This document shows, in pieces, positions 12,730 to 26,706 of a DNA stretch of 64,000 bases; positions within the stretch are counted from its first letter, which is position 1, and every line of letters starts with the position of its first letter. The stretch spans positions 9,751,994 through 9,815,993 of the forward strand of contig OX638368.1 in the NCBI GenBank assembly GCA_951812925.1, written 5' to 3'. A program made the position numbers and the translations under genes. The notes under the pieces are model-generated. The model searched no databases. It was given only the letters and a program-made list of their open reading frames with translations, and was not told the origin of the DNA. This DNA comes from Calliopum simillimum (Eukaryota > Arthropoda > Insecta > Diptera > Lauxaniidae).

Positions 12730-13259
12730 TTCGTTTTGGAACATTCTGTTTTTATTTTAGAATCGCTATAACTTCTTCAATTTCAACAATTTGAGAAAAC
12801 TTTTTGAAGATGAATTTTATGGTGTTTTATGGACTTAAATTTTATGAAGTATTTTTGGCACCTTAGGATAGTAGTAACTGATATAATAATTATAACTAGT
12901 CGAAAAAGACATTTGAAATAAACTACTTCTATGAGTGAAAAGTCCACATTAAGACATTTACAACAATATACTATATTTGATGATCGGACGTGAAATGGCA
13001 GAGCAATAGGAAAATTGCGTATTATTTAGAGGTCGAAAAAAACAGTGTTTGTTTCCTTAAAAATTAAAACCAATAAACCTTCAAAATGGGCAGCTTAAAG
13101 CGAACTTTTCCTTATGATACTATCTTGTGACCACGCGGGAAATCATTCAAAAAGTTCAAAAAAACCAATATTTTGGAAGATGACCGGTCAAAGAAGATAC
13201 AGCTCGCAGGAATGGTTGGAGTATCAGATACAATTTTTTGGAAAGAAGGGTGCCGAGAA

Positions 13260-13720
13260 TGCTCATGAAGCCTCAAAAAAGCTTTCTCTTGAGTTTTTGG
13301 ACTTCTGTTGTGACTACAGAGATAAAGTATTGGCTAGAAATGTTAGTGAAGACAAAACTTGGGCTCATTGTTATGAACCTTAGTGCAAATAACAGTCCAA
13401 GCATTAACACAAGAAGGAACACCACTACATAAGAACGTTAAGGTATCAGAGTTGACTGGGAAAATCATGGCGACAGTCTTTTGAGACTCAGAAATTACTT
13501 CCTGTTGATCGATTACAAAGATAAAAGTGTCCTTATTATTGGAAAATATTATGCTTTAATTACAGAGTGGTTCAACGAAGTTGTCGGAGAAAAAAGAAGG
13601 GCAAAAGTTACCTAAGGTGTTCTCTTTCAGTATGAAAACCTTTTCACAAGAAATATAGCTTCGACTAAAACATTTTTTTTTCGAAGGCATGTAGACTTTC
13701 TTTGCCTTTTAATTGAAAAC
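13260..13720 (+). pseudogene. Mariner-like transposase relic
   Basis: Plus-strand remains of a mariner/Tc1 (IS630 superfamily) transposase in drifting frames. The first frame gives KKLSLEFLDFCCDYRDKV and then SEDKTWAHCYEP, which corresponds to the first catalytic Asp motif (V-x-x-DETW-x-H-x-YEP) with the Asp at about 13351. After a stop, the next piece reads TGKIMATVF-x-DSE (about 13450-13490), matching the GK-x-MATVFWD stretch. It is followed by IDYKDKSVLIIGKYYALI, EKRR and GVLFQYEN (about 13617-13640), which corresponds to the GVLFHQDNAPAH segment carrying the second catalytic Asp, here Glu. The third acidic motif is not found before the A-rich tract at 13745. Multiple stops and frameshifts make it inactive. 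Family call is from motif order; subfamily unknown. Confidence 0.7.
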
Positions 13721-13744
13721 CAACACAAAATTTTTCAGTTTCTA

Positions 13745-13910
13745 TTTACAATTCCATTCAAAAATATCAAAAAAAAAATTCCAATGAAAAACATCTAAAA
13801 ATAAAAACATCAAATAAAAATAAAATTCAATGAAAAATATCAAAAAAAAAAACAGCCAAAAATAAAACACCCAATAAAAAAAAAATCCAATAAGAAAATG
13901 TCCAACCTTT
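13745..13910. repeat. A-rich tandem low-complexity tract
   Basis: Degenerate repeats of the form ccaatgaaaaacatcaaaaa-type units, separated by poly-A runs. The tract truncates the mariner relic on its 3' side. Confidence 0.55.
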
Positions 13911-13919
13911 TCTTTTCCA

Positions 13920-15735
13920 TCAAAAACATTTAACTCTATTTAATACGGATACAATCGATGATCTGCTTCCAGATTTTGTCGACAAAATCGAAGCTTCCTG
14001 CCAACTGTGAAAAGAATACATTGAGTAGAAAAAATAAATATGTATTTTTATTTCCACTTCTTAGCCCCCCCCCCCATTCTGCGGACTTAAAAGCGTCACC
14101 TCGCATATTTGAAATTATAATTTTTAACTATTTCGGTAATCAATATCCTGAGCCAGCGAGTAGCTTTCCGAAAACTCTGATGCAGAACATTTTTTTACAG
14201 CAAACCACCTTGTATGTACAATGAAGAGAGAAAAATTTTTCGCCCATCTTCTAAAAAATGCACCAAAATATTTTGTGCGAAGTACTTAACCCTCCATTTT
14301 ATTTACCAAGCAAAGGATTCTGTACGTATGGGTTCATATATGCTCATACATATGTGATACATCATTTAAACATCATAGAAACTTAATTTCTTTCTTTTCC
14401 ATTTCCTGAGTCAATGAACAACAAAATGGTCGTTTAATTTTATGCAGTCGAATGTAGCAATTTGAATTACATTGTTCTTCCTTGCTTCTCTTACAGTTGC
14501 GCTGAGTTAAACGAAATGAAATGTCCTGACAGCACGTCTTTGCAACTAAATTGGCCTATTAAGAATTTTTTTTTTGGCTTATTTTGATTTTTTTTTTTTT
14601 TTTTTTTTTTTGTGGTAACAGCGTACGCTTTATTAGACAACTAACAGCAGCAGCAAATAGTAGTAGTGGCATTGCATAAAGGAAATTGTTATCAAGGAAG
14701 ACGAAGCTTTAGTATTGATTGGATTTTATTCTCATTATTACAAAACATTAGGTATCAGACATTATGCAAGTTCATTGAACTGTGCTCAAAGAGAAATGAA
14801 ACAGGGAAATAAAGATAAATTGGCTGTTACATTTAAATCGGCTTAAACAAAGGAACTAAATAATTTGACTTTAAATATTGAAACAAAATAAATATGAAAT
14901 TAGTATTACTAAGATGACCTGTTTTATAATAATATGTATGTGATACTGAGTTATTACTTAAGTTAAAAGCTTACTGATCATTATCAATATTTTTTTTTAT
15001 ATATTTCGAACAGTAGCATTTGCAAATTTGGGTCATCTGAAATCGGGTTAATGCACCTATGTTTGGCATATTAACGATGTCCTATAGAATTTCTATATAT
15101 AAGTAAAATGGTAAAATGGCCAGGCGTTTTAAATTTTTCACAGAGATGTAATTTTTTACAATTTAAAAATTGAGTAATGGTGAAATTAACCTATAAATGA
15201 ATAGTAATTTATAGGACAAAAGGTAAATGTAGCCAGCATCTACTATTTAATTGCGTAACTGGCTTTTTCGAGAGCACTATCGTTTACTCCCATATTTCTT
15301 TACACAAAGTCTAATCAATTGGCGTCAAATAGTTGTGATAAAGTTTATTGGGGGAGTTAGTACCTCCCATTTTTTATAAAACAAAAAATTTTAATATACG
15401 AAATGAACATATTTAGTAAACCAAATTGTGGTTTAGGACAGGAAGGAGAATGATCTGGTATTATTTTATGTTATAATTTTATATTCAAAAATTAAAACTG
15501 TTTTTATTTAAAGCTATTTTTTAATATCTCTATTAAATAGTAAGTATATCAAATTTTTACTTTGATCCACCGTACATTGAATGGTAAGTTTTTTGGAGAA
15601 CCACTCAAATATCAATAAATTAACGTTGTTTTGAACAGCCACAAAAGCAAGAGCTCTGGTTGTTAAGCTTTTGCAACAACAGTCTACCTTGCACTTCGTT
15701 AATTATTAGATATCTTCAAACAACTCATATTCATG
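13920..15735. other. AT-rich stretch, no feature recognised
   Basis: Holds an 11-C run at 14065-14075 and a poly-T run at 14590-14610. The 88-codon frame at 13958-14224 crosses the poly-C run and shows no motif. Confidence 0.5.
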
Positions 15736-15737
15736 TC

Positions 15738-16290
15738 CCAAATCGTTCTTGACTCTGTTTGAATTCAGAACTTTACATATATTCTTTCATCTCAACTCCC
15801 TTGTCCTTTAGTCAAATTTCACATAATTCATCGGTCGCATAACTTTTCCATATCCTAGTTGCCTTCTATCTCAGTTTGCTCTTACTTCTATTAAAAAGCA
15901 GACCTCTTTTAAACATTCTAATAATCTTTTGTCCCTATTTGCCTTTCTCTCGTTATGGTTCACAGCTTTTGTCGATCGCTTAACTTTAATACATCTTAGT
16001 TTCGTCCTGTCCCAAATCACTCTGAATTATATTAAAAGTCAGACCTTTTCGTATATTGTCTATTATTCTTCTGTTCCAACTCGCCTGTGCCTCTTTTAAA
16101 AAATCAATCGTTTTCGTTGACAGTCTTATATCCATCAGTCCCAACTCACCTGTCTTCTCGTTAAGGTTCAGAGCTTTCGCTTATCTCTTAACTTTTTCCC
16201 ATCTTAGGCTTATCCTGTCCGAGACTGACCTTGCCTATATTAGAAATCAGACCTTTTCGCCAATTGTCTATTATTCCTCTGTTCCAACAT
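15738..16290. repeat. Degenerate tandem repeat, about four units
   Basis: Repeated blocks in the order gtcccaaatc, ctctg, attaaaagtcagacctttt, ttgtctattattcttctgtt, ccaactcacctgtc and tctcgttaaggttcagagct. Copies of the cagacc block lie at about 15900, 16041 and 16250, giving unequal periods of about 140 and 210 bp; the longer unit carries an extra block near 16090-16140. No coding role is visible. Confidence 0.6.
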
Positions 16291-16294
16291 AATG

Positions 16295-19200
16295 TAAAAA
16301 TGTTGCTTCAAAACAAAACTTTCTAAAAATTCGATTTTTTTTTTTTCACAAAAATCAGCCTCTAGTGCACAAACCGTTAGCTGTAGAAACAAGATTTTCA
16401 GGAACAAAATATAGCAAATTGTATGTCCTACAGTTTTAAGAACATAACTGTGCACATTTTAAACGGTTTTAGGGTATAAGTACACTCTCTCATATTCAAA
16501 AAAGGCGTTTTTGACAAAGATTGAAAAATATCGGAACCCTCAGGCTGAAATTGGCAATGAAACCACAAACCAATTCTGACGTTCTTGATCTTGAAAAATG
16601 CGCCGTTTATCATTCTTTGACGTAATGTAGCACACATAAAAAAGTTTTAAGTTTTGGATGCAAAATACACTGTGAAACAAAAATTCCCAAAATCACACCT
16701 TTACAAAAAATACTAAGTATATAAGAATTGTCATATCTCGCGCAATTTTAACCCGATTTCTATTTTTAAGACTATGTTTGAAAGCCCTTAATTTTTCCAT
16801 TAGTTTTCAATTAAACTTTTGGGTATAATTTAAAACCAAATCATAAAAAGGTCGCTTTTTCATCATATACAATTATTTTTAACAAATTTCGGCCTCTAAC
16901 GGGGTACCATTTACTTTTAGAATAAAGACTTGAAAACAAAACTATAGGAAAACAGATTTCCTACATTTATTGAGATCTACTATAAAGTGTTTGTGTGTGT
17001 CTTTTATATTGAGTTATAGGAAAAAACCGTTTTTTGAATCAAAGTTTTTAACTTCTTCCGGGACTTCCATAGGGTAAACTTCATTGTAGTGCAATGAGAA
17101 AAATACAAAAAATGTGGAAAATTAATCACTTTCAAAGATTTGGGATAAATTACTACCAATAATTTCGTTGTTTTTGAGATAAGTTAAAAAAACTGTAAAA
17201 AAACAATGATTTTTGTCGTTTAGACCTTCATTCAAGCCCCGGGCGGGCAATCTTTTCGGGGGTTTTGACCAAAACTAAGTATACAGACTTTTTTTTAAGA
17301 TCTTAATCTATGATAATTTTTATGCACTAATTTTTTTTTTTTTTTTTTTTTGAATTTTGCCACACTCTAATCTGTATATACAGAAAACTTATTGCATAAT
17401 CAGTTTTTTAAGTTTTTCCCAACCTTTTATATGATCCAGTAATAATGTTCACCGATTTCTAAAAAACATTTTCTGTATATTTCAACCTCAGTAAATAACT
17501 TTGCATAAAAAAAATCCTGAAATACGTAGACTCTTGGGTTGAACAGAGTCCAAATGAACCGTGCTCACCCTTCGAAATCATATTTAATATTACATCAGAG
17601 TGGCTCTCTTTACATTAAAAAAATAAGTTTTGCACCAGTGACTGCTGTGAAATTGCGCATCGGCTGCAATTATGTAAGCAAAACCTCGCCGCATTGTCTG
17701 ATGCGTGCAACTTCGCTACTTATTTTGACACTTTTTAACAGTAAGTATGAACTTTTACACCTTGCGTGCGCTGTAACTTGAATATTCATTGGGTTTTTCT
17801 GCTTCTCAAATCTCTGACGCACCAAACCAAAACTTGACTGATTTGGTAGTGAAAAGTCATTATAAAAAAATCATAAATTCAAAAGAATGATTTTAATATG
17901 TGTAGCAAAACCCATTGCCAAATTTCATAGTATAAACTGAGTGATCTAGTCCTAAATAATAATGGCTTTTCTCTAAATGTTTTCAATAGAAAAAACCCTG
18001 AATTTAAATATCAATCGATCCAAAAATGATACAACATTTTTGAGTTCATAGGCGAAAATCAAAGAGTTAAATTAACCAAGGATGATTCAAAACATTAATC
18101 AAGGTGAAAATAGTGTAGTTGTAAACAAAATCGAACTGAATTTCAAAATATTCGCAAAAAATACCACAATATCATTTTGGAACTTACACAACTCGCTTTG
18201 CTGACATTGTTTACAAATACGGGAAAATTTCCAACCAAAGAAAAAAAAAAGAACCTTAAAAACCGCAATATCAAAATATTTTAACATAATTTCAGGATTT
18301 ATAGTTGATATAAAATATATTTTGCATAAATTAATGAACTTTGGCGCTGGGAAAAAATTAATGGAAGAATTTTGTTGTGTCTTGAAAGAATATAAATAAA
18401 AAAACACGATTTTTTATACAGAAAAAAGTAGCTAAGCAGTTGATTTGAATAAGAAATTATTGAAAGAAGAAATGGTAATAAAATTCCAAATTAAAATGTA
18501 ATGTGCAAGAAAAGTTGCAGGTATTTTCACTTTTAACTTCACTTGCATATATCCGCATTTTTATACCAAACATTGATGTTAATTACCAATTTAACTTTCA
18601 TAGCGCTCATTTGCTGCAAGAATGTCATAACTCAAAAAAAAAAAAAAAAAATTGTTTCACGAGTTAAGTACGCAGATGCAAGTCTTATTCTATCTAAAAA
18701 AAAATATAAAGTGACAAATTTTGAGTTGTGACATTATTGTTAAAATAATATAAAACAGTAGTTTTTAATATCAAAAGTTACTTAATATTTTATAACATGG
18801 CTTTGTTGGTGATATTTACATGAGCAAATTTAACTTATATTCTGCAACAAAATCATCGCAACCTTGAGGAAAATTTATTTCTGACCTCTTAACATATGTG
18901 GGTAAAAGTTCATCCTTAGGTTTATTCATACATTTTTAGCAAAGAAATATTTACTACAACTTTTCTAACATCAATAAGGTTTTTGTTTATTTCTGTGAAG
19001 TTATCGTAAATTAAAATCTTTAAAAGTATTTTCCTGGAAGTCTTGGTTTTTTGAGTTATGACAGTCTTGCGAGCGTTATGTGTTTATTTTTAACCAAAAC
19101 ATTGAGTGTGAATTGAAAAAAAGCCATGCCAAACACGTGCAATGCTTTTTCTCACTATGCCCCCACACCTCTAGTGATTAATCATACGCAATTAAACAGA

Positions 19201-22200
19201 AAAACAATAGCAAGCGAAAGCCCCCCTTTGAAGTTGAGCGAAAAAAATTCGCCTCAACTTTGCGGAACTCAACCATCGCTAAAGCCAAGTGGTGTGCTTG
19301 CCGCTTTTGCTTATTAAAAATTAAAAAAAAAAAAACTTATTCGTCAAAGCTGTGGCGCACGTCCACGTACAAACATAAAACTTTGCCTCTACTGGCCTAC
19401 CTCTACTGTCCATCCATTTGCCGTCATTTCCAATTTAATCAACAACATTTGCATGAGTTTTTCTTCTTTTTTTTTTTTTGGTGAAACTTATGGCAATTCA
19501 TCAAATTCAACATTTGTCACCATAGGCCAGACAGACAGCATGGGACAACACAGCGTGGTGTAAATGTGACAAAAAATGTGCGAAAAATTAAGTAAAAGAC
19601 AGAGAAAGCATGAAATAAATAAGAAACGTGATGTAATTTAGGTTTTTTGGAAGCATGCAATTGAAAGTGACGTCGATTTGTTGGAGAAAAAAATGAACTT
19701 GAAACAGTGTTTAACCGGAGCTAACTGAATACATTAAACACTTTGAAAGAAGAAGTTTAACAAATTTAAATTAATTTCGGAAAAAATTAAATAATTTGAG
19801 TAAAAATAGAAAAACCATTACTTCAAGAAGCTTATTTTGAGAGTAGCTATTATCCGCATTCAGTATCAAGTGGCTCTGTTTACGGTAAAGTTCACTAAAA
19901 TAGACCCAACATTATAGTCAATAAAAGAAAAACTTAAGTCGCGAAGTTTGCTCACAACCAAATTATAAAGAGATTTGTGAACGAAGTACATAGCCTCTGA
20001 AACCCCGGCCTGATGTTAGAATTGTACCCTAGTCATGAACTGAAATGGCATATAAGGATTTGGTCATAAATTAAGTGAGTTGGTATGTACGTTGGATACT
20101 TCATGAAAACACAAAAATTCTTGAAAACTTTCAACAATGATTCCTTTCAGAATATGTATTCTGGTAGAGGACTCAAAAACGACAATGATCTTGACAAAAA
20201 TATAAACTTGCCAATAAAAACTAGAAGATTCTTGAATTCCGACCCCCATTTGACACCCAAAATTCGTAGCCAAAAAAGTATTCACAAAATTGATAAAACT
20301 GAAACTTATGGAAAATATTTACAAATAAAAATCTAAAATACAATTTACAGAAAACCAATTTTTGTATAGACATACAGATTGCAATTATTTACAAGTGAAT
20401 ATTTGAATTACAATGATAGAATTACACTTTTTCTTGAAAATGCATTATATGCCTGAATAAAGCATTATCTGCGCTTAAACTTATTTTCTGCTGCGCTAAA
20501 TGAAAGTTCAGTTTCAATTAAAAGTAAACGTCTAAAGTAATTACAACCCAAAAAACTTCAATCCGTTGTTCTACATTTTTAACCTTTTAAAGTTTCGTCA
20601 GGTGAGACTGTTTGGTAAGTCAAGCAACGTCGCTTTTCACATATTGGACATGATTTAGTGCCTAATTTTTCAACTTGGATACTGTATGATACAAAAAAAT
20701 GGGTTTGTATTATGTTAAGTGGCATCTTATCGAGATCAAAGAATATGCGACGATGATCGACAAACAGTCCCATAGCTGTGTGTCGCACTTAGAAAGATAA
20801 AATATGAGACTTACTCCCATTGTTACCCCCCCCCCCCCCCCCTAATATTTTTTCTGAACATATTGTCTCTATTTTTTACAGGGCACACTTTTAAAGATAT
20901 AATTTTTAAAGTTTTTCCGCACTTCCAGGTTTTCCAGGGTGTCTCTGCTGGATTAGAGTGTAAGAGCAACCTGCAGTTTTGTCCCACTCGACATTTTCTC
21001 TGTTCCTTAGGGGTGCTCTCCAACAATAATTACATTTTTATGTCACTGACTTCTTTAACTAACTTACATGGTGCCTCAATTGGGTAGAACGTGAACATTG
21101 ATGCCGCAGACGACACTTTTATCATTCCGAATCATGAGGTGTTATTAAAAGAAAACTTGACCAAGTAGTCCTTATCAAGTTCGTTAACTTCGAGTGGTCG
21201 ATGTAAATGTGTAGGCTTCAGTGAAGTTTGGAAGATGCGCAGTTTAACGTTGGTTTTGCCAATTACAACAGACCTCGTCGACCATATCATTAGAGCACCT
21301 CTGGTTGAATATTGGCCACAATATGAATTTCACTAATGCTGCCGCTACTTTATAAGTCATTTAATGTTTGGAAATATGAAGGCGATTTATAGAACTACCG
21401 TTTAAAGCCAAGTACCCAAACACATATCCATTACTAATTGGTTAGTTGATAATTAATCATCAAGAATTACACACATTTTGACAGAAAAATATTCAAAACA
21501 CTTAAATTTGCATAGTTGGATACTCTGTTTGCAAAAATGTCCACAGACGTAAAGATTATATCGGAATATTCCATTGATTTTATTGTAAATTGTGCTTGTT
21601 TGTGGACACAAATCATTAATAAACTCGTATTCTGGAAAAAATAGACCTTTAGTAGTAGTAGTATCTTTGGAACAGAATTATTAATTACGAATTATAATAT
21701 AATTGTCACTTAACCTATTAAGCAAAAATAGGTCTTCCTAGTTTTTCACCACCAACTGCATTTGGAACCACCCTAACCACCCTTGTGTAAATGAATTAAC
21801 GAAACTAGGTATTAAAATCATTTTCTTTTAAGATGGATCTATGAATTGTATTAGTCTAAGTTAGCATATGATGATTTTTAAACTTCACTTCAAAATTAAC
21901 TACGAAACGAAGAAGCTGTTCTTCATTGCCGTGCACGATTTTTTACTTTAAAAACTATTGATTCTGTCCAGAATAAGTTTCAATTAAAAATTTAATATTT
22001 CCTAGTACCCTCATGTTAAATCACCGCACTTACTGTCAATTTTTATATTTTATTTAAATCTTTAAAACTTTCCGCATCAAGATTATGCTTTTTATTTATT
22101 TGCATAATACTTACCTATATGTGCAATTTTTATAACATTAAGTATTAAATCAAAATTATAAAAGAAACCATAATGTAAACACAACATGATAAAGAAAACC

Positions 22201-23470
22201 GGTTTTTTATTTTTAGCAAAACTAAAAGGCTTTTATATCAAAAAAATAAAATTTGCCCTTTACCTAGTTAAAGATGACAACCGACAGCAGCATAAAGATA
22301 CATACATATAAATACGTAGATATGTTGATCTGCATTAAAGTTACCAAGTAACCACGAGCCAACCACGAGACAAGTTGGCAAATTCATATGGCCAGACCAT
22401 TTTCGTGTTTCTTTTTTTTTTTTTGTATTTCGAAACAAGTTTTAAAAATCTTACACAGTATACATAATAAAGACTTTACTTTAGGTTTAAATGTTACAAT
22501 TAAGATCTTTTCGTTTACCAATAGTGTAGTTATGTTTTCTTACAGACTGCACAGTGGGTGAAAAATAAAAATTTTGTTAAATATTTTATTTAATAAAAAT
22601 CTATAAGAACTACTGTTTTTTGTCTAAAAACTTCTATATTTTTATTTATATATTTATATAAAAAAAATGGCTTAAGTTGTTAGCAAATCTAGAAACAAAC
22701 GTTGACAAAACGTCAAAAAAAAAATCACAAAAAAGAAGAAACATTAAGGAGTCAAACAACTTAAATGACTTCATTGTTGTCAAGCCGGTCGTCGTATTAG
22801 CTGTCATGTTGCTGAACATGCCCGCTGTTGCTGATTTTTATATTAAATGTATTATATAGTAAATATCTATATACAATAAACTACATTATATAAAATTCGT
22901 AAGACCGATAACAATATACGCGCTTCAACTTAATAGGCATGCAAATCAAGAGCAACATCTTTTAAATTATCCGACATCAACAAAAAAAAAAAATCACACA
23001 AACCCAATTTTTTCCATTAATAAGTCAGTTACATTTTTTTTTAATTTGATCTTGAGATTTTTGCAAAATGTGCGTCATAAAATTTTATCAAAAAAAGGAA
23101 ATACATGAAGCGTTTTAAGCACTGTAAGTTCCAACTTATGGGAAGTATTGAGGTTTGACTCAACTATCATGATATGCCTATTTTATAACCATGTTTCAAA
23201 CTACATAGGGATTATGCAAATACGCAAGCATTAGAGAGGCCATCTGAATCCAAAAATATATCCATCGCCGATATGATGACACCCACAGACAGATAGATGC
23301 AAAGAAGATCTAGGATATAACAGTGCTGAATGGTAGTGAATAATATGGTTTTGAAACTGCACGGTGCAGAATAAAAACATTATCCAGAAATTAAAAATGC
23401 CTTTATTATTTAGTTTCTGTTTAGTCTTTAAATTACACTATCCTGCAAGATTTTCTGAAGTTTTAAGCAA
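16295..23470. other. Long AT-rich stretch without recognised gene
   Basis: Only local structure is seen: weak direct similarity between about 16355 (cagcctctagtg...acaaaat) and 16889 (cggcctctaacg...acaaaac), poly-T or poly-A tracts at 17332-17351 and 18636-18651, a 17-C run at 20826-20842, and short frames without motifs. The 69-codon minus frame at 20579-20788 contains a CPICEKRR stretch but has no partner cysteines in a known spacing. Confidence 0.4.
20826..20842. repeat. 17-nt poly-C tract
   Basis: An uninterrupted run of 17 C in otherwise AT-rich DNA. On the minus strand it is a G17 run, which makes the poly-Gly end of a spurious frame at 20823-21026. Such runs can form G-quadruplex or i-motif structures and are prone to sequencing error. 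Confidence 0.9.
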
Positions 23471-23473
23471 TTA

Positions 23474-24184
23474 CACAGAAGAAAAAAACTGACGGTAAAA
23501 CTAACTATAAGTTTTGTATTCTATAGTTTTTCCAATTTTCTATTGGAAACAAAAACAACAATTCAAAATCAGCTTTACTTTTCTACAGTTGAATTCAACT
23601 GTACATTTTGTATTCCATACATTTTTTATTTTTTTTTCATATGAATAAAAGTTTGAGTTGAGTTTTTAACAGGTTCATAAAATTTTCACATTGTTTGAGA
23701 ATAAATCAACATAAGTTTGCTAGAGTTGTACTGATATTTTGCCATTTGAAATGGTACCGCCGCAGAAGTTGCTTCCTACAATTTCTGCGGCTTTTTGGAA
23801 ACGGCTAGTTACAGCCCTTCTGGGATGCTTACTATTAAACCGTTGCAAAACAGTTTTAACTGTATTGTAACAGTTTATATTGTTAGCTGGCCCTTTTAGA
23901 AGGTTATATTTACTGTAACTGCGTTTGATAGTTTCTAATCGAGTAAAAGTAGATTTACAAAGTTTAACGGTCTAAATAAAAAAACTCCGGGTTGGTGCAA
24001 TTTCTATCGAAAATCTAGGTTAAATTAACTGTTTTCACAGTACCTAAACATTTTAACAGTAACTGTACAGTACTATTTTCACAGTAATTTTACTGGACTG
24101 CACAGTCAATTTAACCTTTACTGCGGGTTGTAACAATTTCTACCGTTGGAATCGGTTGGATTGACCGATATTTTTTTTTCTGTG
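23474..24184. mobile_element. Candidate 711-bp TA-flanked element
   Basis: Short inverted termini cacagaagaaaaaaact and, in reverse complement, cacagaaaaaaaaatatc, each flanked by TA (23472-23473 and 24185-24186). The interior is rich in taacagtt / aactgt motifs (for example 23850-23890 and 24050-24110), giving many small inverted repeats. No transposase is encoded. A TA duplication and short inverted ends fit a Tc1/mariner-type MITE, but the poly-A ends make chance pairing possible. Confidence 0.45.
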
Positions 24185-24189
24185 TATGG

Positions 24190-26700
24190 TCTTTGGCGAA
24201 ATTTTTCGAAGAATATTTCTGCAGAAATATTAAACCCATTATAATCCAGTTTTTGAAAGGGGCAAAAAAAAGGTGTCAAAAACTCCATGAAAATTGGATA
24301 TAATGGGTAATGGGTTATTTATTGTGTAATTCTATGGTGACTTTGGAACAACATAATTTATCTAAAACTAAATTTAGGCCCCTATTTTGGTTATCTATAT
24401 GTGATAAAATCGATGACCATCGAATATTGTAACCTTCTCAATTTCTGTAGTGGCTGCTGCAAAAAACATGCTTTATGCTATAAATGAAAATCTTCGATGT
24501 TTCAGCAGTTATATAGAATATACTTTGTGCTGTTCACGAACTTTCTCATCGTTTTCAGCAGTAACGCTTGTTATTTTCTAGTATTTGATTCATATTGCTC
24601 TGGCCTTAGAGTCTTATGGTAGATGGCGCTGATTGGTTGTCACAGTAGGGGTGCAATGATTAGTTATTTTCAAAAACAATCCGTAAGTGTTTGCTCAGAC
24701 ATTTTTGTATCCGGAAAAATATTACAATTAAGTAATTCCAAGCTTGTGGCATCAAGATGATCAACGGATATTTGTTTCTAAGTTTGAGCGATGCCTTTTT
24801 TAACCATACGTAGTTCCAAAAATATGAGTATCTGTTGATTTATTAATCCTCCGTTCAACATTGTGGTGCGTTAGACCGTTTTAATACTTTTAGTGTCATG
24901 ATATTTTCTCTGTTAAATGTGGTAAATGTCGCCATGGCTTTTTTGAACTCGATGCAGTGAGTCAAATGTGATACATTCTAAAATATTAGGCCATGTTTTT
25001 TAGGCCAAAAACTCATAATCCGTCAGATCACAATAATAAAAACAGTAAAAATAAATACATAGTAGATATTTAATCGGTCAGAACACAAAGTTTGACTAAC
25101 AGCCTCTTTATGGATCGCTTATGGAGGGTAAAAATACTTTTACAACTTTGTCGGAACTAAATACCTTATGCAAACTTTGTAAAGAAATGAAAACAAAATA
25201 ATATATACGTATACATCCGTGTCAGGCATAACACATTTTTGTGATTATTTATCGCTTTGTTATTTCACTAAAACAATTCCCGCAGTAGTATCAATATTTA
25301 TCAATATACGTAATAAAAATACATTGCTCATTGTTAGTTTAATATTTAATAATGCTAATGAATTACGAAACAAAATTTTGTGTAAATATTACAAGACATA
25401 TTTTGCTCCGAATTTTTGTATACTGACACATAAAATATGACGTTTGTGTAGTGAGTCATTTTTTAACACCTTTTTTTTCAAACTTTTCACACTTTTAGCT
25501 AAATTTCTCATGCTTTTTATTGTAATAAATTATAAGATAATTGAATTAGAATTTTACAGAATAATAAACTATTTGCCTAATAACAAGGTACATTATACAT
25601 AGATATAAATAATATTGAAGAAAATATATTTATAATAAGAAAAATTTCAAATTCAAAGAATGCCGCCACATGCATCCGGTGAAGAAAAATCTTTTCTTTG
25701 CGAAATTTTTCACGCTCAAAATTATTCTACAAATAAACATCATAGCAAGAAAATAGATCAGCTTAAAATTTTTTGTTTAAATCATCGATAAATGGGTTAA
25801 TTTTATGAAATATAATTAAACACGAAAAGAAAAAAAAAACATTTTTGTTTTTAATTTTTATTTAGACTGGTTCTGGCTGAATTGCTTTGACGAACCGGCC
25901 AGACAGCAATTGACAGCAAAAAAAAAAATCTATACTAATGAGTCTTATTTATTTTTGTTGCAGAAAAATAGCTTAGAAACAGGTGAAAGACAGAATTGTA
26001 CATATATATATTCGTAAATAATTATATTTTCTTCAGTGTATCTATTATATGAGAAGTTTTTTATAATTAGTTATCATACAAAAGAATTACAACAATTAGA
26101 TTTATGAGTAAAATGCAATAAATTAACATAAGCGAGTCAGTTTAATTAGCATCAGTCATACATTAATAAGCGTCAGTACACTGTCGTCGTAACTATGATT
26201 GAAAAGCATTGATTGCAATTGAATTAAATCTTTTTTGTGTAAATTTTCTTAGTTAATTGAAGTGATTTATTGTGATTTATACCATGTTCATTCCATGATA
26301 TTCCTTAGAAAGCATTAGTAATTCTACAAATTTTTAGATCAAAGCTATATCTTGCTTTTGTATATTTTATTTCTTCTCGAAGCATATGAACTTTATAAAA
26401 CTACTGCATTGTAAACGGTGACTAGCTATCATCTCTCCAACTTAACATACGTATTTCTTTTTCAAGCGAAGAATTCAGCAATATCTTAAGATTACAGAGT
26501 TTTCGGCATGAAAAAGATTCCAATATAATAAGACAGACACACAAAAAAGTTGAATGAACTTTCCATATCTTATATGCAGTCTTATGAAATTTTTTACCAT
26601 TAGTCCGACTGCATCCTCAGAATCGTCAAGATACCTGCAGAATTTCGAGATATCCTTGCTTGAAGTTGAAAAAAGCACTTTTTCAGGTTTATGGTATAAC
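24190..26700. other. AT-rich stretch, no feature recognised
   Basis: A small inverted repeat around 24233-24312 (aacccattataatccag / ttggatataatgggt) is the only structure noticed. Frames at 25219-25440 and 26475-26757 have no motif. Confidence 0.45.
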
Positions 26701-26706
26701 GACACT

